A stretch of DNA of 64,000 nucleotides. It comes from Paraburkholderia bannensis. GTDB taxonomy: Bacteria; Pseudomonadota; Gammaproteobacteria; Burkholderiales; Burkholderiaceae. The stretch is from contig NZ_JACHBW010000003.1 of the NCBI RefSeq assembly GCF_014200455.1, positions 124,001-188,000 on the forward strand. The letters are read 5' to 3'. This document shows positions 30,846 to 41,421 of this stretch, one piece after another. The notes beneath the pieces were generated by a model. That model searched no databases. It was not told the DNA's origin and saw only the letters and a program-made list of their open reading frames with translations. Within the stretch, counting starts at the first letter, position 1. Each line of letters opens with the position of its first letter. A program made the position numbers and the translations under genes.

Positions 30846-32165
30846 ATGGGTTTTTCGATGCAAAGCGAAACGCAATCCCCGACCAGCAATAGTCAGATCG
30901 TGTCCAATGAACCGATCCTCGGCGGCCACGCGCTGCGCCGCAAGTCGCACGCCGTGCACGTGCGCTGGGGCGGTCAACTGGTGACCATCGGCGGCGACGC
31001 ACCGGTGCGCGTGCAGTCGATGACCAATACCGATACCGCTGATGCGATCGGTACCGCGATCCAGATCAAGGAACTCGCACAGGCCGGCTCGGAACTCGTG
31101 CGTATCACGGTCAATACGCCGGAAGCGGCAGCAGCCGTGCCGCACGTGCGCGACCAGCTCGACCGCATGGGCGTGATGGTGCCGCTCGTCGGCGACTTCC
31201 ACTACAACGGCCATCTGCTGCTGCGCGACCATCCGGCTTGTGCGGAAGCGCTCTCGAAGTACCGTATCAATCCGGGCAACGTGGGCCAGGGCGCCAAGCG
31301 CGACACGCAGTACGCGCAGATGATCGAAGCGGCTATCAAGTACGACAAGCCGGTGCGCATCGGCGTGAACTGGGGCAGCCTGGATCAAGACCTGCTCGCG
31401 CGCATGATGGACGAAAACGCGGCGCGCAGCGTGCCTTGGGAAGCGCAGAGCGTGATGTACGAAGCGCTGATCCAGTCGGCCATCGGCTCGGCGGAACGTG
31501 CGGTCGAACTGGGTCTCGGCCGCGACAAGATCATTCTGTCGTGCAAGGTCAGCGGCGTGCAGGATCTGATCGCCGTGTACCAGCAACTGGCGAAGCGTTG
31601 CGATTTCGCGCTGCATCTGGGCCTCACCGAAGCGGGCATGGGCTCGAAGGGCATCGTCGCATCGACGGCTGCGCTTTCGGTGCTGCTGCAGCAGGGCATC
31701 GGCGACACCATCCGAATCTCGCTCACGCCGGAACCGGGCGGTCCCCGCACGGGCGAAGTGGTGGTCGGCCAGGAAATCCTGCAAACCATGGGGCTGCGCT
31801 CGTTCACGCCGATGGTCATCGCGTGCCCGGGTTGCGGCCGTACGACCAGCACGCTGTTCCAGGAACTCGCTTCGGAAATCCAGGGCTATCTGCGCGCGCA
31901 GATGCCGGTGTGGCGCGAGGCCTATCCGGGCGTCGAAACCATGAACGTGGCCGTGATGGGCTGCATCGTCAACGGCCCGGGCGAATCGAAGCACGCGAAC
32001 ATCGGCATCAGCCTGCCGGGTTCGGGCGAAAACCCGGCCGCACCGGTCTTCATCGACGGTGAAAAGGTCAAGACGCTGCGCGGCGAACGCATCGCAGAAG
32101 AATTCCAGCAGATCGTGAGCGACTACGTCGCGCGCAAGTACGGCAAGGCACAAGCCTCGGCCTGA
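30846..32165 (+). CDS. ispG: 4-hydroxy-3-methylbut-2-enyl diphosphate synthase (flavodoxin)
   Basis: IspG (GcpE) reduces MEcPP to HMBPP, the penultimate step of the MEP isoprenoid pathway, using a 4Fe-4S cluster. The 439-residue protein has [12 protein letters not shown] at the barrel start, INPGNVG, and the three cluster cysteines in [11 protein letters not shown] and [12 protein letters not shown]. The ATG at 30846 has GAGG five bases before it. It is cut off from rodZ by a terminator, so it needs its own promoter or read-through. Confidence 0.97.
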   Translation: MGFSMQSETQSPTSNSQIVSNEPILGGHALRRKSHAVHVRWGGQLVTIGGDAPVRVQSMTNTDTADAIGTAIQIKELAQAGSELVRITVNTPEAAAAVPHVRDQLDRMGVMVPLVGDFHYNGHLLLRDHPACAEALSKYRINPGNVGQGAKRDTQYAQMIEAAIKYDKPVRIGVNWGSLDQDLLARMMDENAARSVPWEAQSVMYEALIQSAIGSAERAVELGLGRDKIILSCKVSGVQDLIAVYQQLAKRCDFALHLGLTEAGMGSKGIVASTAALSVLLQQGIGDTIRISLTPEPGGPRTGEVVVGQEILQTMGLRSFTPMVIACPGCGRTTSTLFQELASEIQGYLRAQMPVWREAYPGVETMNVAVMGCIVNGPGESKHANIGISLPGSGENPAAPVFIDGEKVKTLRGERIAEEFQQIVSDYVARKYGKAQASA

Positions 32166-32252
32166 GCGCCCGCCGCGTATCGGGCGCCGCCGCGTGACGC
32201 GCGCGCTTGATACGGACAACCGACCATCGACATTCGCACAAAACGTATCGCA

Positions 32253-33590
32253 ATGACTGAACAGAAAAGAAAGCCCGAAAAGCTCACCGGTGTGAAGGGC
32301 ATGAACGACATCCTGCCGCAGGACGCAGGGCTGTGGGACTTCTTCGAAACGACCGTGAAGTCCATGCTCCGTTCGTACGGATACCAGAACATCCGCACGC
32401 CGATCGTCGAGCACACGCAGCTTTTCACGCGCGGCATCGGTGAAGTGACCGATATCGTCGAAAAAGAGATGTACAGCTTCACCGACGCGCTCAACGGCGA
32501 ACAGCTCACGATGCGCCCGGAAAACACCGCGGCGGTCGTGCGCGCGTCGATCGAGCACAACATGCTCTACGACGGTCCGAAGCGTCTGTGGTACATCGGC
32601 CCGATGTTCCGTCACGAGCGCCCGCAGCGTGGCCGCTATCGCCAGTTCCATCAGGTGGGCGTGGAAGCGCTGGGCTTCGCGGGCCCGGATGCGGACGCGG
32701 AAATCATCCTGATGTGCCAGCGTCTGTGGGACGACCTCGGTCTGACCGGCATCAAGCTGGAGATCAACTCGCTGGGTCTGGCCGAAGAGCGCGCCGCGCA
32801 CCGCGTCGAACTCATCAAGTACCTCGAACAGCACGTCGATCTGCTCGATGAAGACGGCAAGCGTCGCCTGTATACGAACCCGCTGCGCGTGCTCGACACC
32901 AAGAACCCCGCGCTTCAGGAAATGGCCGACAAGGCGCCGAAACTGATCGACTTCCTCGGCGAGGAATCGAAGGCGCACTTCGAAGGCCTGCAGCGCATCC
33001 TGAAGTCGAACAACATTCCGTTCAAGATCAATCCGCGTCTGGTGCGCGGTCTCGATTATTACAATCTGACCGTGTTCGAATGGGTGACCGACAAGCTCGG
33101 CGCGCAGGGGACGGTGGCGGCCGGCGGCCGTTACGATCCGCTGATCGAGCAGCTGGGCGGCAAGCCCACGGCCGCGTGCGGCTGGGCGATGGGCATCGAG
33201 CGCATTCTCGAACTGCTCAAGGAAGAGAACCTCGTACCGGAAGCCGAAGGCTGCGACGTGTACGTCGTGCATCAGGGCGAAGCCGCGCGCGAGCAGGCGT
33301 TCATCGTCTCGGAGCGTCTGCGCGACACGGGTCTGGACGTCATCCTCCATTGCAGCGCGGACGGCCAGTCGGCCAGCTTCAAATCGCAGATGAAGCGCGC
33401 GGATGCAAGCGGCGCGGCGTTCGCAGTGGTGCTCGGCGACGACGAAGTGGCGCAGGGCGTGGCCGGTGTGAAGGCGCTGCGTGGCAGTGCCGCAGAGGCC
33501 CGCAGCGAGCAACAAACGGTAGCCTTTGAGGACTTGACCGAATATCTGATCAATGCGATGGTTGCATCCGCCGAAGACGGCGAGGACTGA
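32253..33590 (+). CDS. hisS: Histidine-tRNA ligase
   Basis: HisRS, a class II synthetase, charges tRNA-His. The 445-residue protein shows motif 2 ([16 protein letters not shown]), the His-specific [15 protein letters not shown] and [15 protein letters not shown] segments, motif 3 in [11 protein letters not shown], and the anticodon-binding domain from about residue 335. Its distant relative hisZ lies 9 kb downstream. It follows ispG in the usual order. Confidence 0.97.
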   Translation: MTEQKRKPEKLTGVKGMNDILPQDAGLWDFFETTVKSMLRSYGYQNIRTPIVEHTQLFTRGIGEVTDIVEKEMYSFTDALNGEQLTMRPENTAAVVRASIEHNMLYDGPKRLWYIGPMFRHERPQRGRYRQFHQVGVEALGFAGPDADAEIILMCQRLWDDLGLTGIKLEINSLGLAEERAAHRVELIKYLEQHVDLLDEDGKRRLYTNPLRVLDTKNPALQEMADKAPKLIDFLGEESKAHFEGLQRILKSNNIPFKINPRLVRGLDYYNLTVFEWVTDKLGAQGTVAAGGRYDPLIEQLGGKPTAACGWAMGIERILELLKEENLVPEAEGCDVYVVHQGEAAREQAFIVSERLRDTGLDVILHCSADGQSASFKSQMKRADASGAAFAVVLGDDEVAQGVAGVKALRGSAAEARSEQQTVAFEDLTEYLINAMVASAEDGED

Positions 33591-33716
33591 TCGCACCGCG
33601 CAGATCGGGCGTATTTGATCAAGTTGGTGGCGCGCCGCTTTGTCCGCATTGCCCTGCATTGACCGGCGTGGCGCGCCCGAAAACAGGCTTCAAAATAAAC
33701 GAGGAATCGCTACGCG

Positions 33717-34346
33717 ATGAGTTACCACGACGAACAGGAATCGATCGAGAGTTTCAAGGCATGGTGGACGCAGTGGGGCAACGCGACCACGTGGCTCGTG
33801 CTGATCGTTCTGCTCGCGCTCGCGGCGTGGAATGGCTGGAACTTCTGGCAACGCCGTCAGGCAGCCGAAGCGGCTGTGCTGTACGACCAGGTCCAGCAGG
33901 CTTCCACGGGCGGCGACAAGGCACTGCTTACGCGCGTTGCCAGCGACATGGAAGACCGCTTCGGCGGTACGGCGTACGCGCAGATGACCGCGCTCACGGT
34001 TGCGAAGTCGCTGTATATGGCGGGCGACACGGCGGGCGCGAAGGCGCAACTGCAATGGGCCGCCGACCACGCGAAGGACGAGGAATTCCGCCAGATCGCC
34101 AAGCTGCGCCTTGCATCGGTGCTGCTCGACGAGAAGGCCTACGATCAGGGTCTCGCGTTGATTCCGCAACCGGATTCGGGTCCGTTCAAGGGTGTCGTGG
34201 CCGATGGCCGCGGCGACCTGCTCGCGGCGGCCGGCAAGCGCGACGACGCGCGCACGGCCTACAAGCTCGCGCTCGACAGCCTGCCCAAGACCGACGCCTC
34301 CGAGCGTCAACTGGTCCAGTTCAAGCTCGACGCGCTGGGCGGCTAA
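33717..34346 (+). CDS. YfgM-like tetratricopeptide membrane protein
   Basis: A 209-residue protein with a short cytoplasmic N-terminus, one membrane helix (about 24-42, TTWLVLIVLLALAAWNGW) and a periplasmic TPR-like helical domain. It matches the YfgM family, an ancillary subunit of the SecYEG translocon that hands substrates to periplasmic chaperones. The position between hisS and bamB is the conserved one. Confidence 0.9.
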   Translation: MSYHDEQESIESFKAWWTQWGNATTWLVLIVLLALAAWNGWNFWQRRQAAEAAVLYDQVQQASTGGDKALLTRVASDMEDRFGGTAYAQMTALTVAKSLYMAGDTAGAKAQLQWAADHAKDEEFRQIAKLRLASVLLDEKAYDQGLALIPQPDSGPFKGVVADGRGDLLAAAGKRDDARTAYKLALDSLPKTDASERQLVQFKLDALGG

Positions 34347-34406
34347 CGCGCTGCTGCCGTTGAACGCAACATCATTCAATCAACTCCATTCATGCTTCGC
34401 TCACCG

Positions 34407-35552
34407 ATGAATCTGCTGAAACGATCCGTTGTGCCCCTCGCTTGCGCGATGACCGTTCTCGCACTGGCGGCTTGCTCGTCGACCAAAGACGAGCGCCGCG
34501 TGCCGGTGCCGCTGACCGAGTTCAAGCCGGTGCTGGACGTCCAGCAGGTGTGGAAGGCTAGCGTCGGCAAGGCCGGCCGCTATCTGTTCTCGCCGGTTGC
34601 TGTGGGCGACAACGTCTACGCTGCAGGCGCCAATGGCTCGGTCGCGAAGATCGACGCGCAAACGGGCAAGGAAGTCTGGAGTGTCAAGCTCAAGGACGAC
34701 CTGTCGGCGGGCGTGGGCAGCGACGGCAACCTGACGGCCGTCGGTGGCCTGAAGGGCGATGTGTACGTGCTCGATTCGAACGGCAAGCTCTCGTGGCAAG
34801 CCAGGGCGCCGGGCGAGATCATCTCGCCGCCGCTGGTCGGCAACGGACTCGTGGTGGTGCGCACGATCGACGGCCAGGTGGTCGCGTTCAACGCTCAGAC
34901 GGGCGAGCAGAAGTGGGCGTATCGCAACCGCGCCGTGCCGCTGAATCTGCGCGTCTCGGCCGGCATGACCTTCGCGGGCGACCAGGCGGTGCTCGCGGGC
35001 TTCCCGGGCGGCGCGTTCTCGGCGATCAACCTGCAAAGCGGCGACGCTTTCTGGGAAACGCCGGTCTCGTATCCGAAGGGCGTGACGGAAGTCGAGCGTA
35101 TCAATGACGTGAGCGGTCCGCCCACGCTGATCGGCGCAACGACTTGCGCAGTCACGTTCCAGGGACAGCTGGGCTGTTTCGACGCCAACTCGGGCCGTCC
35201 GATGTGGGAAAAGCCGTTCTCGAGCACGAGCGGCATCGCCCAGGACGACACCGCGGTGGTCGGCGGCGACGACTGGTCGGTGGTGAAGGCCTACAACGTC
35301 GCAACCGGCGCGCAGACGTGGAGTACCGACAAGCTCAAGAACCGCGACGTCAGCGTCCCGGCGATGCTGGGCCACGCGGTGGCGGTGGGCGACTACCAGG
35401 GCTACGTGCACTTCCTTTCGCTCGACGACGGCAGCTTCGTCTCGCGCGTGAAGACCGACGGCAGCCCGATCACGGCGGCGCCGGTGCTGGCCGGCAACAC
35501 GCTGGTGGTGCAGACGAAGGACGGCGACCTCTACGGTCTGCGTCCGCGCTGA
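34407..35552 (+). CDS. bamB: Outer-membrane protein assembly factor BamB (lipoprotein)
   Basis: BamB is the beta-propeller lipoprotein of the BAM complex and binds BamA. From the ATG at 34407 the precursor has 381 residues: a signal peptide, lipobox LALAAC with Cys23, then eight PQQ-like blades with repeated GxVYAAGANGSVAKID, GDVYVLDSNGKLSW and GQVVAFNAQTGEQKW units. An ATG five codons earlier (34392) is possible; neither has a clear ribosome site. It sits between yfgM and der as in many proteobacteria. Confidence 0.95.
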   Translation: MNLLKRSVVPLACAMTVLALAACSSTKDERRVPVPLTEFKPVLDVQQVWKASVGKAGRYLFSPVAVGDNVYAAGANGSVAKIDAQTGKEVWSVKLKDDLSAGVGSDGNLTAVGGLKGDVYVLDSNGKLSWQARAPGEIISPPLVGNGLVVVRTIDGQVVAFNAQTGEQKWAYRNRAVPLNLRVSAGMTFAGDQAVLAGFPGGAFSAINLQSGDAFWETPVSYPKGVTEVERINDVSGPPTLIGATTCAVTFQGQLGCFDANSGRPMWEKPFSSTSGIAQDDTAVVGGDDWSVVKAYNVATGAQTWSTDKLKNRDVSVPAMLGHAVAVGDYQGYVHFLSLDDGSFVSRVKTDGSPITAAPVLAGNTLVVQTKDGDLYGLRPR

Positions 35553-35561
35553 TCGAACCCT

Positions 35562-35589
35562 GACACCCGGCGGTGCGCCGCCGGGTGTC
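35562..35589. repeat. Perfect 12-base stem-loop after bamB
   Basis: GACACCCGGCGG, TGCG loop, CCGCCGGGTGTC. There is no U tract, so it may act as an mRNA 3'-end stabiliser or a weak terminator. Confidence 0.6.
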
Positions 35590-35791
35590 GCTTCGAGGGG
35601 CCGCGCCCGCGGGCGGCGGCCTCTTGTGTTTTTCCGGCGTGCATCGGTGGAGTCTTGCTGCATGCCGCCCGCGAACCCCATGAGACGACGGATGGCCGGG
35701 GCGGCTACACCCGGTGTTCCAGTCGAACGCCGAAGCGCATGGGCCGCTTCGGGCTGGTCGGTGCGAAATAAGCTATCGCACTGGGGCCGGC

Positions 35792-35812
35792 AATCGGGCG
35801 CTCGGCCCGATT
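35792..35812. repeat. Inverted repeat next to a possible der promoter
   Basis: Eight-base perfect arms AATCGGGC and GCCCGATT around GCTCG, directly upstream of GATAAT. It could be an operator or an RNA hairpin. Confidence 0.5.
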
Positions 35813-35918
35813 CGTGATAATTTGCAACTATTGCAGCATCTGCGGGCACTCATAGCAGACGCTTGCCGCGCAGCGCGCCGGACGTCCCGGCGCCGCGCCT
35901 TACTGTAGAAAAGATCAG

Positions 35919-37256
35919 ATGAAACCCGTAATCGCCCTCGTCGGGCGCCCCAATGTGGGGAAATCCACGCTCTTCAACCGGCTCACGCGTTCGCGCGATG
36001 CGCTGGTGGCTGATTTGCCCGGTCTCACGCGCGACCGCCACTATGGCGAAGGACGCACGGGCGATCGCGCCTATCTGGTGGTCGACACCGGCGGTTTCGA
36101 GCCGGTCGCCAAGGATGGCATCCTGCACGAAATGGCGCGCCAGACGCGCCAGGCGGTCGAGGAAGCCGACATCGTCGTGTTTATCTGCGACGGCCGTAAC
36201 GGCCTCGCGCCGCAGGACAAGCACATCGCCGATTACCTGCGCAAGACCGGCCGCCCGATCTTCCTGGTGGTCAACAAGGCCGAAGGCATGAAGTACAGCA
36301 CGGTGGCTGCCGACTTCTATGAACTCGGTCTGGGCGATCCGCGCGCGATCTCCGCGGCGCACGGCGACGGCGTGACGGAAATGATCAACGAGGCGCTCGA
36401 ACAGGCCTACGCCGATCGTCCGGAACTGGACGAGGACGACGTCGGCAAGCATGGCGTCAAGATCGCCATCGTTGGCCGTCCGAACGTGGGCAAGTCCACG
36501 CTCGTCAATACGCTGATCGGCGAAGACCGCGTGATCGCGTTCGACATGCCGGGCACGACGCGCGATTCGATCTACGTGGACTTCGAGCGCAACGGCAAGA
36601 AATACACGTTGATCGACACGGCCGGTCTGCGCCGCCGTGGCAAGGTGTTCGAAGCGATCGAGAAGTTCTCGGTCGTGAAGACGCTGCAGTCGATCGCCGA
36701 CGCCAACGTGGTGATTCTGCTGCTCGACGCGCACCAGGAAATCTCGGACCAGGACGCGCATATCGCGGGCTTCGTGGTCGAGCAGGGCCGCGCGCTGGTG
36801 GTGGGCGTGAACAAGTGGGACGGCATGGACGATCACGCGCGTGAACGCACCAAGCATCACCTGCAACGCAAGCTCAAGTTCCTCGACTTCGCGGAAATGC
36901 GCTTTATCTCGGCGACGGAAAAGTTCGGTATTGGCCCGCTGATGCGCTCGGTCGACGACGCCTATGCCGCCGCGATGGCCAAGCTGCCGACGCCGAAGCT
37001 CACGCGCGCGCTGATCGAGGCAGTCGAATTCCAGCAGCCGCGCCGTCGCGGCCCGGTTCGTCCGAAGCTGCGCTATGCGCACCAGGGGGGGCAGAACCCG
37101 CCGATTATCGTGGTCCACGGCAATGCGCTCGACGCGGTCACGGAAACCTACAAACGCTATCTGGAGAACCGCTTCCGGGAAACTTTCTCGCTGAAGGGCA
37201 CTCCATTGCGCATAGAGTTTCGTTCTTCGACGAACCCCTACACCGAAAAGAACTGA
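35919..37256 (+). CDS. der: Ribosome biogenesis GTPase Der (EngA)
   Basis: Der is an essential tandem GTPase for 50S subunit assembly. The 445-residue protein has two G domains, each with P-loop GRPNVGKST (residues 8-16 and about 187-195), DTGG and DTAG switch II motifs, VNKAEG and VNKWDG guanine-specificity motifs, and the C-terminal KH-like domain (about 355-445). It follows bamB, an order shared with E. coli. Confidence 0.97.
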   Translation: MKPVIALVGRPNVGKSTLFNRLTRSRDALVADLPGLTRDRHYGEGRTGDRAYLVVDTGGFEPVAKDGILHEMARQTRQAVEEADIVVFICDGRNGLAPQDKHIADYLRKTGRPIFLVVNKAEGMKYSTVAADFYELGLGDPRAISAAHGDGVTEMINEALEQAYADRPELDEDDVGKHGVKIAIVGRPNVGKSTLVNTLIGEDRVIAFDMPGTTRDSIYVDFERNGKKYTLIDTAGLRRRGKVFEAIEKFSVVKTLQSIADANVVILLLDAHQEISDQDAHIAGFVVEQGRALVVGVNKWDGMDDHARERTKHHLQRKLKFLDFAEMRFISATEKFGIGPLMRSVDDAYAAAMAKLPTPKLTRALIEAVEFQQPRRRGPVRPKLRYAHQGGQNPPIIVVHGNALDAVTETYKRYLENRFRETFSLKGTPLRIEFRSSTNPYTEKN

Positions 37257-37349
37257 GCTGTGTCCGCTACCGCGCATTGACGCACATAATGGCGCGATCA
37301 GGCCGTCTGGCCGGGCCGCCGCCAGCGTCGCGGGGTAACGAGAATCAGC

Positions 37350-37355
37350 TATAGT
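37350..37355 (+). promoter_or_regulatory. Candidate -10 box of hfq
   Basis: TATAGT in the 173-base der-hfq gap, 74 bases before the hfq ATG. No good -35 box is seen. Confidence 0.4.
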
Positions 37356-37429
37356 GTAGCGATTGGTGGTGGATTTCTTTTTCTTCACCCCAATATAAGT
37401 TAAACCTGCAAAAAAATACGGAGTTTGCT

Positions 37430-37666
37430 ATGAGCAACAAAGGGCAACTGTTACAAGACCCGTTTCTGAACGCGCTGCGCAAGGAGCACGTGCCTGTTTC
37501 GATCTACCTGGTCAACGGCATCAAGCTTCAGGGGAACATTGAATCGTTCGACCAGTACGTCGTGTTGCTCCGTAATACGGTTACGCAAATGGTTTACAAG
37601 CACGCCATTTCCACGGTGGTCCCGGCCCGTCCGGTGAATTTCCACCCGGATTCGGAAGCGTCCTGA
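37430..37666 (+). CDS. hfq: RNA-binding protein Hfq
   Basis: Hfq is a hexameric Sm-like RNA chaperone that pairs small RNAs with mRNAs. The 78-residue form is the short betaproteobacterial type. Sm1 ([15 protein letters not shown]) and Sm2 ([12 protein letters not shown], with the distal/proximal-site KH) are intact, as is the N-terminal [16 protein letters not shown]. The C-terminal tail is short. It is followed by hflX as in E. coli. Confidence 0.98.
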   Translation: MSNKGQLLQDPFLNALRKEHVPVSIYLVNGIKLQGNIESFDQYVVLLRNTVTQMVYKHAISTVVPARPVNFHPDSEAS

Positions 37667-37725
37667 CCCATGACGCGGCCGGTCCGGGGTGCCTCGCAGG
37701 CGCTTCGAGACCGGCCGTTTCCATT

Positions 37726-38913
37726 TTGATACCAGCTAATTTGATCAACGCCGCACTTGTCGGCATCGACTTCGGTAAGACCGACTTCGAAGCCAGCCTC
37801 GAAGAACTCAGCCTGCTCGCCAAAAGCGCGGGCGCCACGCCCGCTGTCACGCTCACCGGACGCCGTTCCAGCCCCGACGCCGCCATGTTCATCGGCAGCG
37901 GCAAGGCCGAGGAACTGCGTCTCGCCTGTGAAGCGAACGACATCGAAATCGTCATTTTCAATCACGCGCTGTCGCCCGCCCAGCAACGTAATCTGGAGCG
38001 CGCACTCGGCCGCCGCGTGGTGGACCGCACAAGCCTCATTCTCGACATCTTCGCGCAACGCGCACGCAGCCACGAAGGCAAGCTGCAGGTCGAACTCGCC
38101 CAGCTCCAATACCTCGCTACGCGCCTCGTGCGCGCCTGGACTCACCTTGAGCGTCAGAAGGGCGGTATCGGTCTGCGCGGCCCGGGCGAAACGCAGCTCG
38201 AAACCGACCGTCGACTGATCGGCGAGCGCATCAAGATGCTGCAGGGCAAGCTCGCCAAACTGCGCCGTCAGCACGGCACGCAGCGTCGTCAGCGCGAACG
38301 CACGCGCACCATGAGCGTGTCGCTCGTCGGCTATACGAACGCGGGCAAGTCCACGCTCTTCAATGCGCTCACCAAGGCGCAGGCCTACGCCGCCGACCAG
38401 CTGTTCGCCACGCTCGACACGACCTCGCGGCGCGTGTGGCTCGGCGACGAAGTCGGCCAGATCGTGCTGTCCGATACCGTGGGTTTCATCCGCGAACTGC
38501 CTCACCAACTGGTGGCGGCTTTTCGCGCGACGCTACAGGAAACCGTGCAGGCCGATCTGCTGCTGCACGTGGTCGATGCGTCGAGCGCGGTGCGTCTGGA
38601 CCAGATCGATCAGGTCAACGACGTGTTGCACGAGATCGGCGCCGATACCATCCGTCAGGTGCTGGTGTTCAACAAGATCGACGCCGTGCCCGAACTGGCG
38701 GCCCGAGGCGGGACGGTCGAGCGGGACGAGTATGGTAATATTTCGCGCGTCTTTTTGAGCGCGCGCACGGGCGTCGGACTGGATGCGCTGCGCGCCGCCA
38801 TTGCCGAAATCGCGACTGCCGAACCGCTCGTCGAGCCGTCGCAGCCGCAGGCCGCCGCCGACTGGAGTCCGCTGTCGCACGAACCCAGCAGGGAACCCGA
38901 GCACGGCCGCTGA
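37726..38913 (+). CDS. hflX: GTPase HflX
   Basis: HflX is a ribosome-associated GTPase that can split stalled ribosomes, notably under heat stress. The 395-residue protein has the N-terminal HflX domain, a coiled linker with the family signature GGIGLRGPGETQLETDRR, and the G domain with P-loop GYTNAGKST (about 202-210), DTVGFIRELPH and the NKID motif. The start is TTG at 37726, or perhaps TTG at 37741 (LINAALVGIDFG); neither has a strong ribosome site. It sits between hfq and hflK. Confidence 0.95.
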   Translation: MIPANLINAALVGIDFGKTDFEASLEELSLLAKSAGATPAVTLTGRRSSPDAAMFIGSGKAEELRLACEANDIEIVIFNHALSPAQQRNLERALGRRVVDRTSLILDIFAQRARSHEGKLQVELAQLQYLATRLVRAWTHLERQKGGIGLRGPGETQLETDRRLIGERIKMLQGKLAKLRRQHGTQRRQRERTRTMSVSLVGYTNAGKSTLFNALTKAQAYAADQLFATLDTTSRRVWLGDEVGQIVLSDTVGFIRELPHQLVAAFRATLQETVQADLLLHVVDASSAVRLDQIDQVNDVLHEIGADTIRQVLVFNKIDAVPELAARGGTVERDEYGNISRVFLSARTGVGLDALRAAIAEIATAEPLVEPSQPQAAADWSPLSHEPSREPEHGR

Positions 38914-39005
38914 ACCCAAACCGGCAGCGCCCGGCGTCGCCCTTGGGGCGCGCGGGCGCACTTCCACGCACATGACCCGCTGTCTACTCTGGTGAACGAA
39001 CACAG

Positions 39006-40466
39006 GTGAACGATTACAACAAGCGGACTGGCTGGCGCACGCGTGCCATTTTCTCGCTGAACGACCCGCGATGGGGCCGCGGCGAGGGCAATGGCCAGCG
39101 TAACGACGACACACGGCGTCCCCCAGGTAATAACGGCAACAACGGTGGCGGCCAGGGCGACGGTCCGCCTGATCTCGACGAAATGTGGCGCGAGTTCAAT
39201 CGCCGCCTGTCGTCGTTCTTCGGCAAGAAGGGCAAGGGGCCTGGCGGCCTCGGTCCGCGTCCGGACAACGGTCATGGCGCACGCATCGGCGTGGGCATCG
39301 TGCTGGGCGTGCTGATCGCCATTTACGTGGGCAGCGGCGTGTTCATCGTTCAGGACGGCCAGGCCGGCGTGGTGCTGCAGTTCGGCCAGTATCGCCACAG
39401 CGTCGGTCCCGGCGTGCATTGGCGCATGCCGTTCCCGTTCCAGGCGCACGACATCGTGAACGTTGGTCAGATCCGCAGCGTCGAGATCGGCCGCAACAAT
39501 CCGGTGCGTCCGTCCGGCGTGAAAGACGCGTCCGTCATCACGCATGACGGCGACATTCTCGATGTGCGTCTGATCGTCCAGTACCAGGTCAAACAGCCTA
39601 CCGATTACCTGTTCCGCAGCGTCGATCCCGATCTCACCGTGAGCCAGGCCGCACAGGCGGCCGTGCGCTCGGTGGTGGGCGCGCATAGCACCAACGATCT
39701 GCTTTACGCGGACCGCGAACCGATCCGCGCGCAACTCGCCGATACGATCCAGCACGCGCTCGATCAGTACAAGACGGGGCTTGGCGTGGTGGGCGTGACG
39801 ATCCAGAGCGTGGCCGCGCCCGATCGCGTGCAGGCCGCCTTCGACGACGAAGCCAAAGCCCATCAGGACCGCGAACGCTCGAAGCGCGACGCGCAGGCTT
39901 ATGCCGATCAACTCCTGCCGCGCGCGCAAGCCGACGGCGCCAAACTGATCGACGACGCCCGGGCCTATAGCGACCGCGTGGTCGAGCAGGCGCAGGGCGA
40001 CGCCCAGCGCTTCAACAGCGTCTACGAGCAGTACGCGAAGGCTCCGGCCGTGATTCGCGAGCGCATGTACCTGGATACGATGCAGCATATCTACTCGAAT
40101 ACGACGAAGGTGTTCGTCGACAGCAAGTCGGGCAATAACGTGATCTATCTGCCGCTCGACAAGATCGTCGACGCGACGCGTCAGCGCGCGGCCGCAGCGG
40201 TGGCGGCGTCGAGTGCAGCGACTGCCGGTGCGCCCGCGGCGAACGGCGCAAGCGACGCGAACGGCAATGCGGCTTCCGCACCCGCGGTGAATAGCTCGAA
40301 CAACGATTCGCAGCAGAACGCCCAGCCGCAGAGCGCATCACAAGGCGCACAGCAGCAGGGCGCTGCGCCGGCGACTTCGGCCAGCGACGCCGCGCAGGCT
40401 GCCAGCGACGCCTTCCGTTCGCGCGACGCGCTGCGTTCGCGCGGTCGCGAAGACGACGTGCAATAA
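39006..40466 (+). CDS. hflK: FtsH protease regulator HflK
   Basis: HflK pairs with HflC in a large membrane cage that encloses and tunes FtsH. The 486-residue SPFH-domain protein has a Gly/Asn/Arg-rich cytoplasmic N-terminus (about 20-60), one membrane helix (about 94-115), the SPFH/band-7 domain (about 115-300) and a helical region. A low-complexity Ala/Ser/Asn/Gln tail occupies about residues 395-470. The GTG start at 39006 follows ACAGG. hflC begins 11 bases after the stop. Confidence 0.95.
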   Translation: MNDYNKRTGWRTRAIFSLNDPRWGRGEGNGQRNDDTRRPPGNNGNNGGGQGDGPPDLDEMWREFNRRLSSFFGKKGKGPGGLGPRPDNGHGARIGVGIVLGVLIAIYVGSGVFIVQDGQAGVVLQFGQYRHSVGPGVHWRMPFPFQAHDIVNVGQIRSVEIGRNNPVRPSGVKDASVITHDGDILDVRLIVQYQVKQPTDYLFRSVDPDLTVSQAAQAAVRSVVGAHSTNDLLYADREPIRAQLADTIQHALDQYKTGLGVVGVTIQSVAAPDRVQAAFDDEAKAHQDRERSKRDAQAYADQLLPRAQADGAKLIDDARAYSDRVVEQAQGDAQRFNSVYEQYAKAPAVIRERMYLDTMQHIYSNTTKVFVDSKSGNNVIYLPLDKIVDATRQRAAAAVAASSAATAGAPAANGASDANGNAASAPAVNSSNNDSQQNAQPQSASQGAQQQGAAPATSASDAAQAASDAFRSRDALRSRGREDDVQ

Positions 40467-40477
40467 GGGGCGCCGAC

Positions 40478-41377
40478 ATGAACAAGATCATTGCGTTCGT
40501 CGTTGCCTTCGTGGTGGTGGTGCTGGTGGCGTCGTCGTCGGTGTTCGTCGTCGATCCGCGCCACGTGGCCGTGGTGTCGTCGTCGGGCGGCTCGAAGGCC
40601 TCGCTTGCCGAGCCGGGCCTGCATGTGAAGCTGCCGCCGCCGTTCCAGACCGCGACTTTGCTCGACACCCGCATCCAGGCGTTCGATGCGCCTGACGCCG
40701 ACCGCTACACGACTTCGGACAAGACCGAACTGCTGGTGAACCCGGTCGTGCGCTATCGCATCGGCGAGCCGCTCAAGCTTTTCGCGGCCACCAAGGGCGA
40801 TCCGCAGACGCTCGCCGATCGTCTCGCTTCGCTGTCGCGCGACGCACTGTCCGACGCGTTCTCGAAGGTCACGCTCACCGACGCGCTCGCGCAGCAAGAA
40901 GCCATCGCCAGCCGCGCCCGCGACGAGTTGAAGGCCGCTGCCGCGCCGCTGGGCATCGAGGTGATCGATATCGAACTCACGCGCATCGACTATCCGAGCG
41001 AACTCGCCGACGTGGTCTACAAACGCATGAGCGCCGCGCGCGAGCAGGCTGCCGCCGACGAGCGCGCCAAGGGCGCGGCCGAAGCACAGCAGATCAAGGA
41101 CGATGCGCAGCGCAAGCAGCAAGGCGCGATCGCCGATGCGTACAGCCAGGCGCAGGCCATCAAGGGCGAAGGCGATGGCAAGGCCGCCTCGATCGCAGCG
41201 CAGGCGTTTGGCCGCGATCCGGACTTCTACCGCTTCTACCAAAGCATGCAGGCATACCGCGAGAGCTTCAAGCCGGGCGACGTCGTCGTGGTCGATTCGT
41301 CGAGCGACTTCTTCCGCTTCATGCGCAGTCCCAATGCAGACGCGCCGTCGGCTCCCGCCGCACCGCGCAAACACTAA
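40478..41377 (+). CDS. hflC: FtsH protease regulator HflC
   Basis: HflC is the partner of HflK. The 299-residue protein has an N-terminal signal-anchor helix (about 3-22), the band-7/SPFH domain, an Ala/Gln/Lys-rich helix (about 185-235) and the C-terminal DPDFYRFYQSMQAYRESF signature. It starts 11 bases after hflK, so the two are made together. Its last residues are Pro/Ala-rich. Confidence 0.96.
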   Translation: MNKIIAFVVAFVVVVLVASSSVFVVDPRHVAVVSSSGGSKASLAEPGLHVKLPPPFQTATLLDTRIQAFDAPDADRYTTSDKTELLVNPVVRYRIGEPLKLFAATKGDPQTLADRLASLSRDALSDAFSKVTLTDALAQQEAIASRARDELKAAAAPLGIEVIDIELTRIDYPSELADVVYKRMSAAREQAAADERAKGAAEAQQIKDDAQRKQQGAIADAYSQAQAIKGEGDGKAASIAAQAFGRDPDFYRFYQSMQAYRESFKPGDVVVVDSSSDFFRFMRSPNADAPSAPAAPRKH

Positions 41378-41421
41378 ACGAGACACAGGCGTCGCGCGCG
41401 TGCGCGGCGCATTTTCATCGC

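Larger units (their letters stand above)
35553..35918. other. Gene-free stretch between bamB and der
   Basis: No coding sequence is convincing in these 366 bases. It holds the stem-loop after bamB and a second inverted repeat, AATCGGGC-N5-GCCCGATT at 35792-35812, three bases before a GATAAT at 35816-35821 that could be a -10 box for der. Confidence 0.5.

Noticed and set aside
30792..33659. A 955-codon minus-strand open frame lies antisense to ispG and hisS.
   Set aside because: Its composition (Arg, His, Asp, Ala) is that of the complement of GC-rich codons; both sense genes are clearly real.
35626..35817. A possible 63-residue gene between bamB and der.
   Set aside because: No ribosome site, no hydrophobic or conserved pattern, and it runs through the inverted repeat at 35792.
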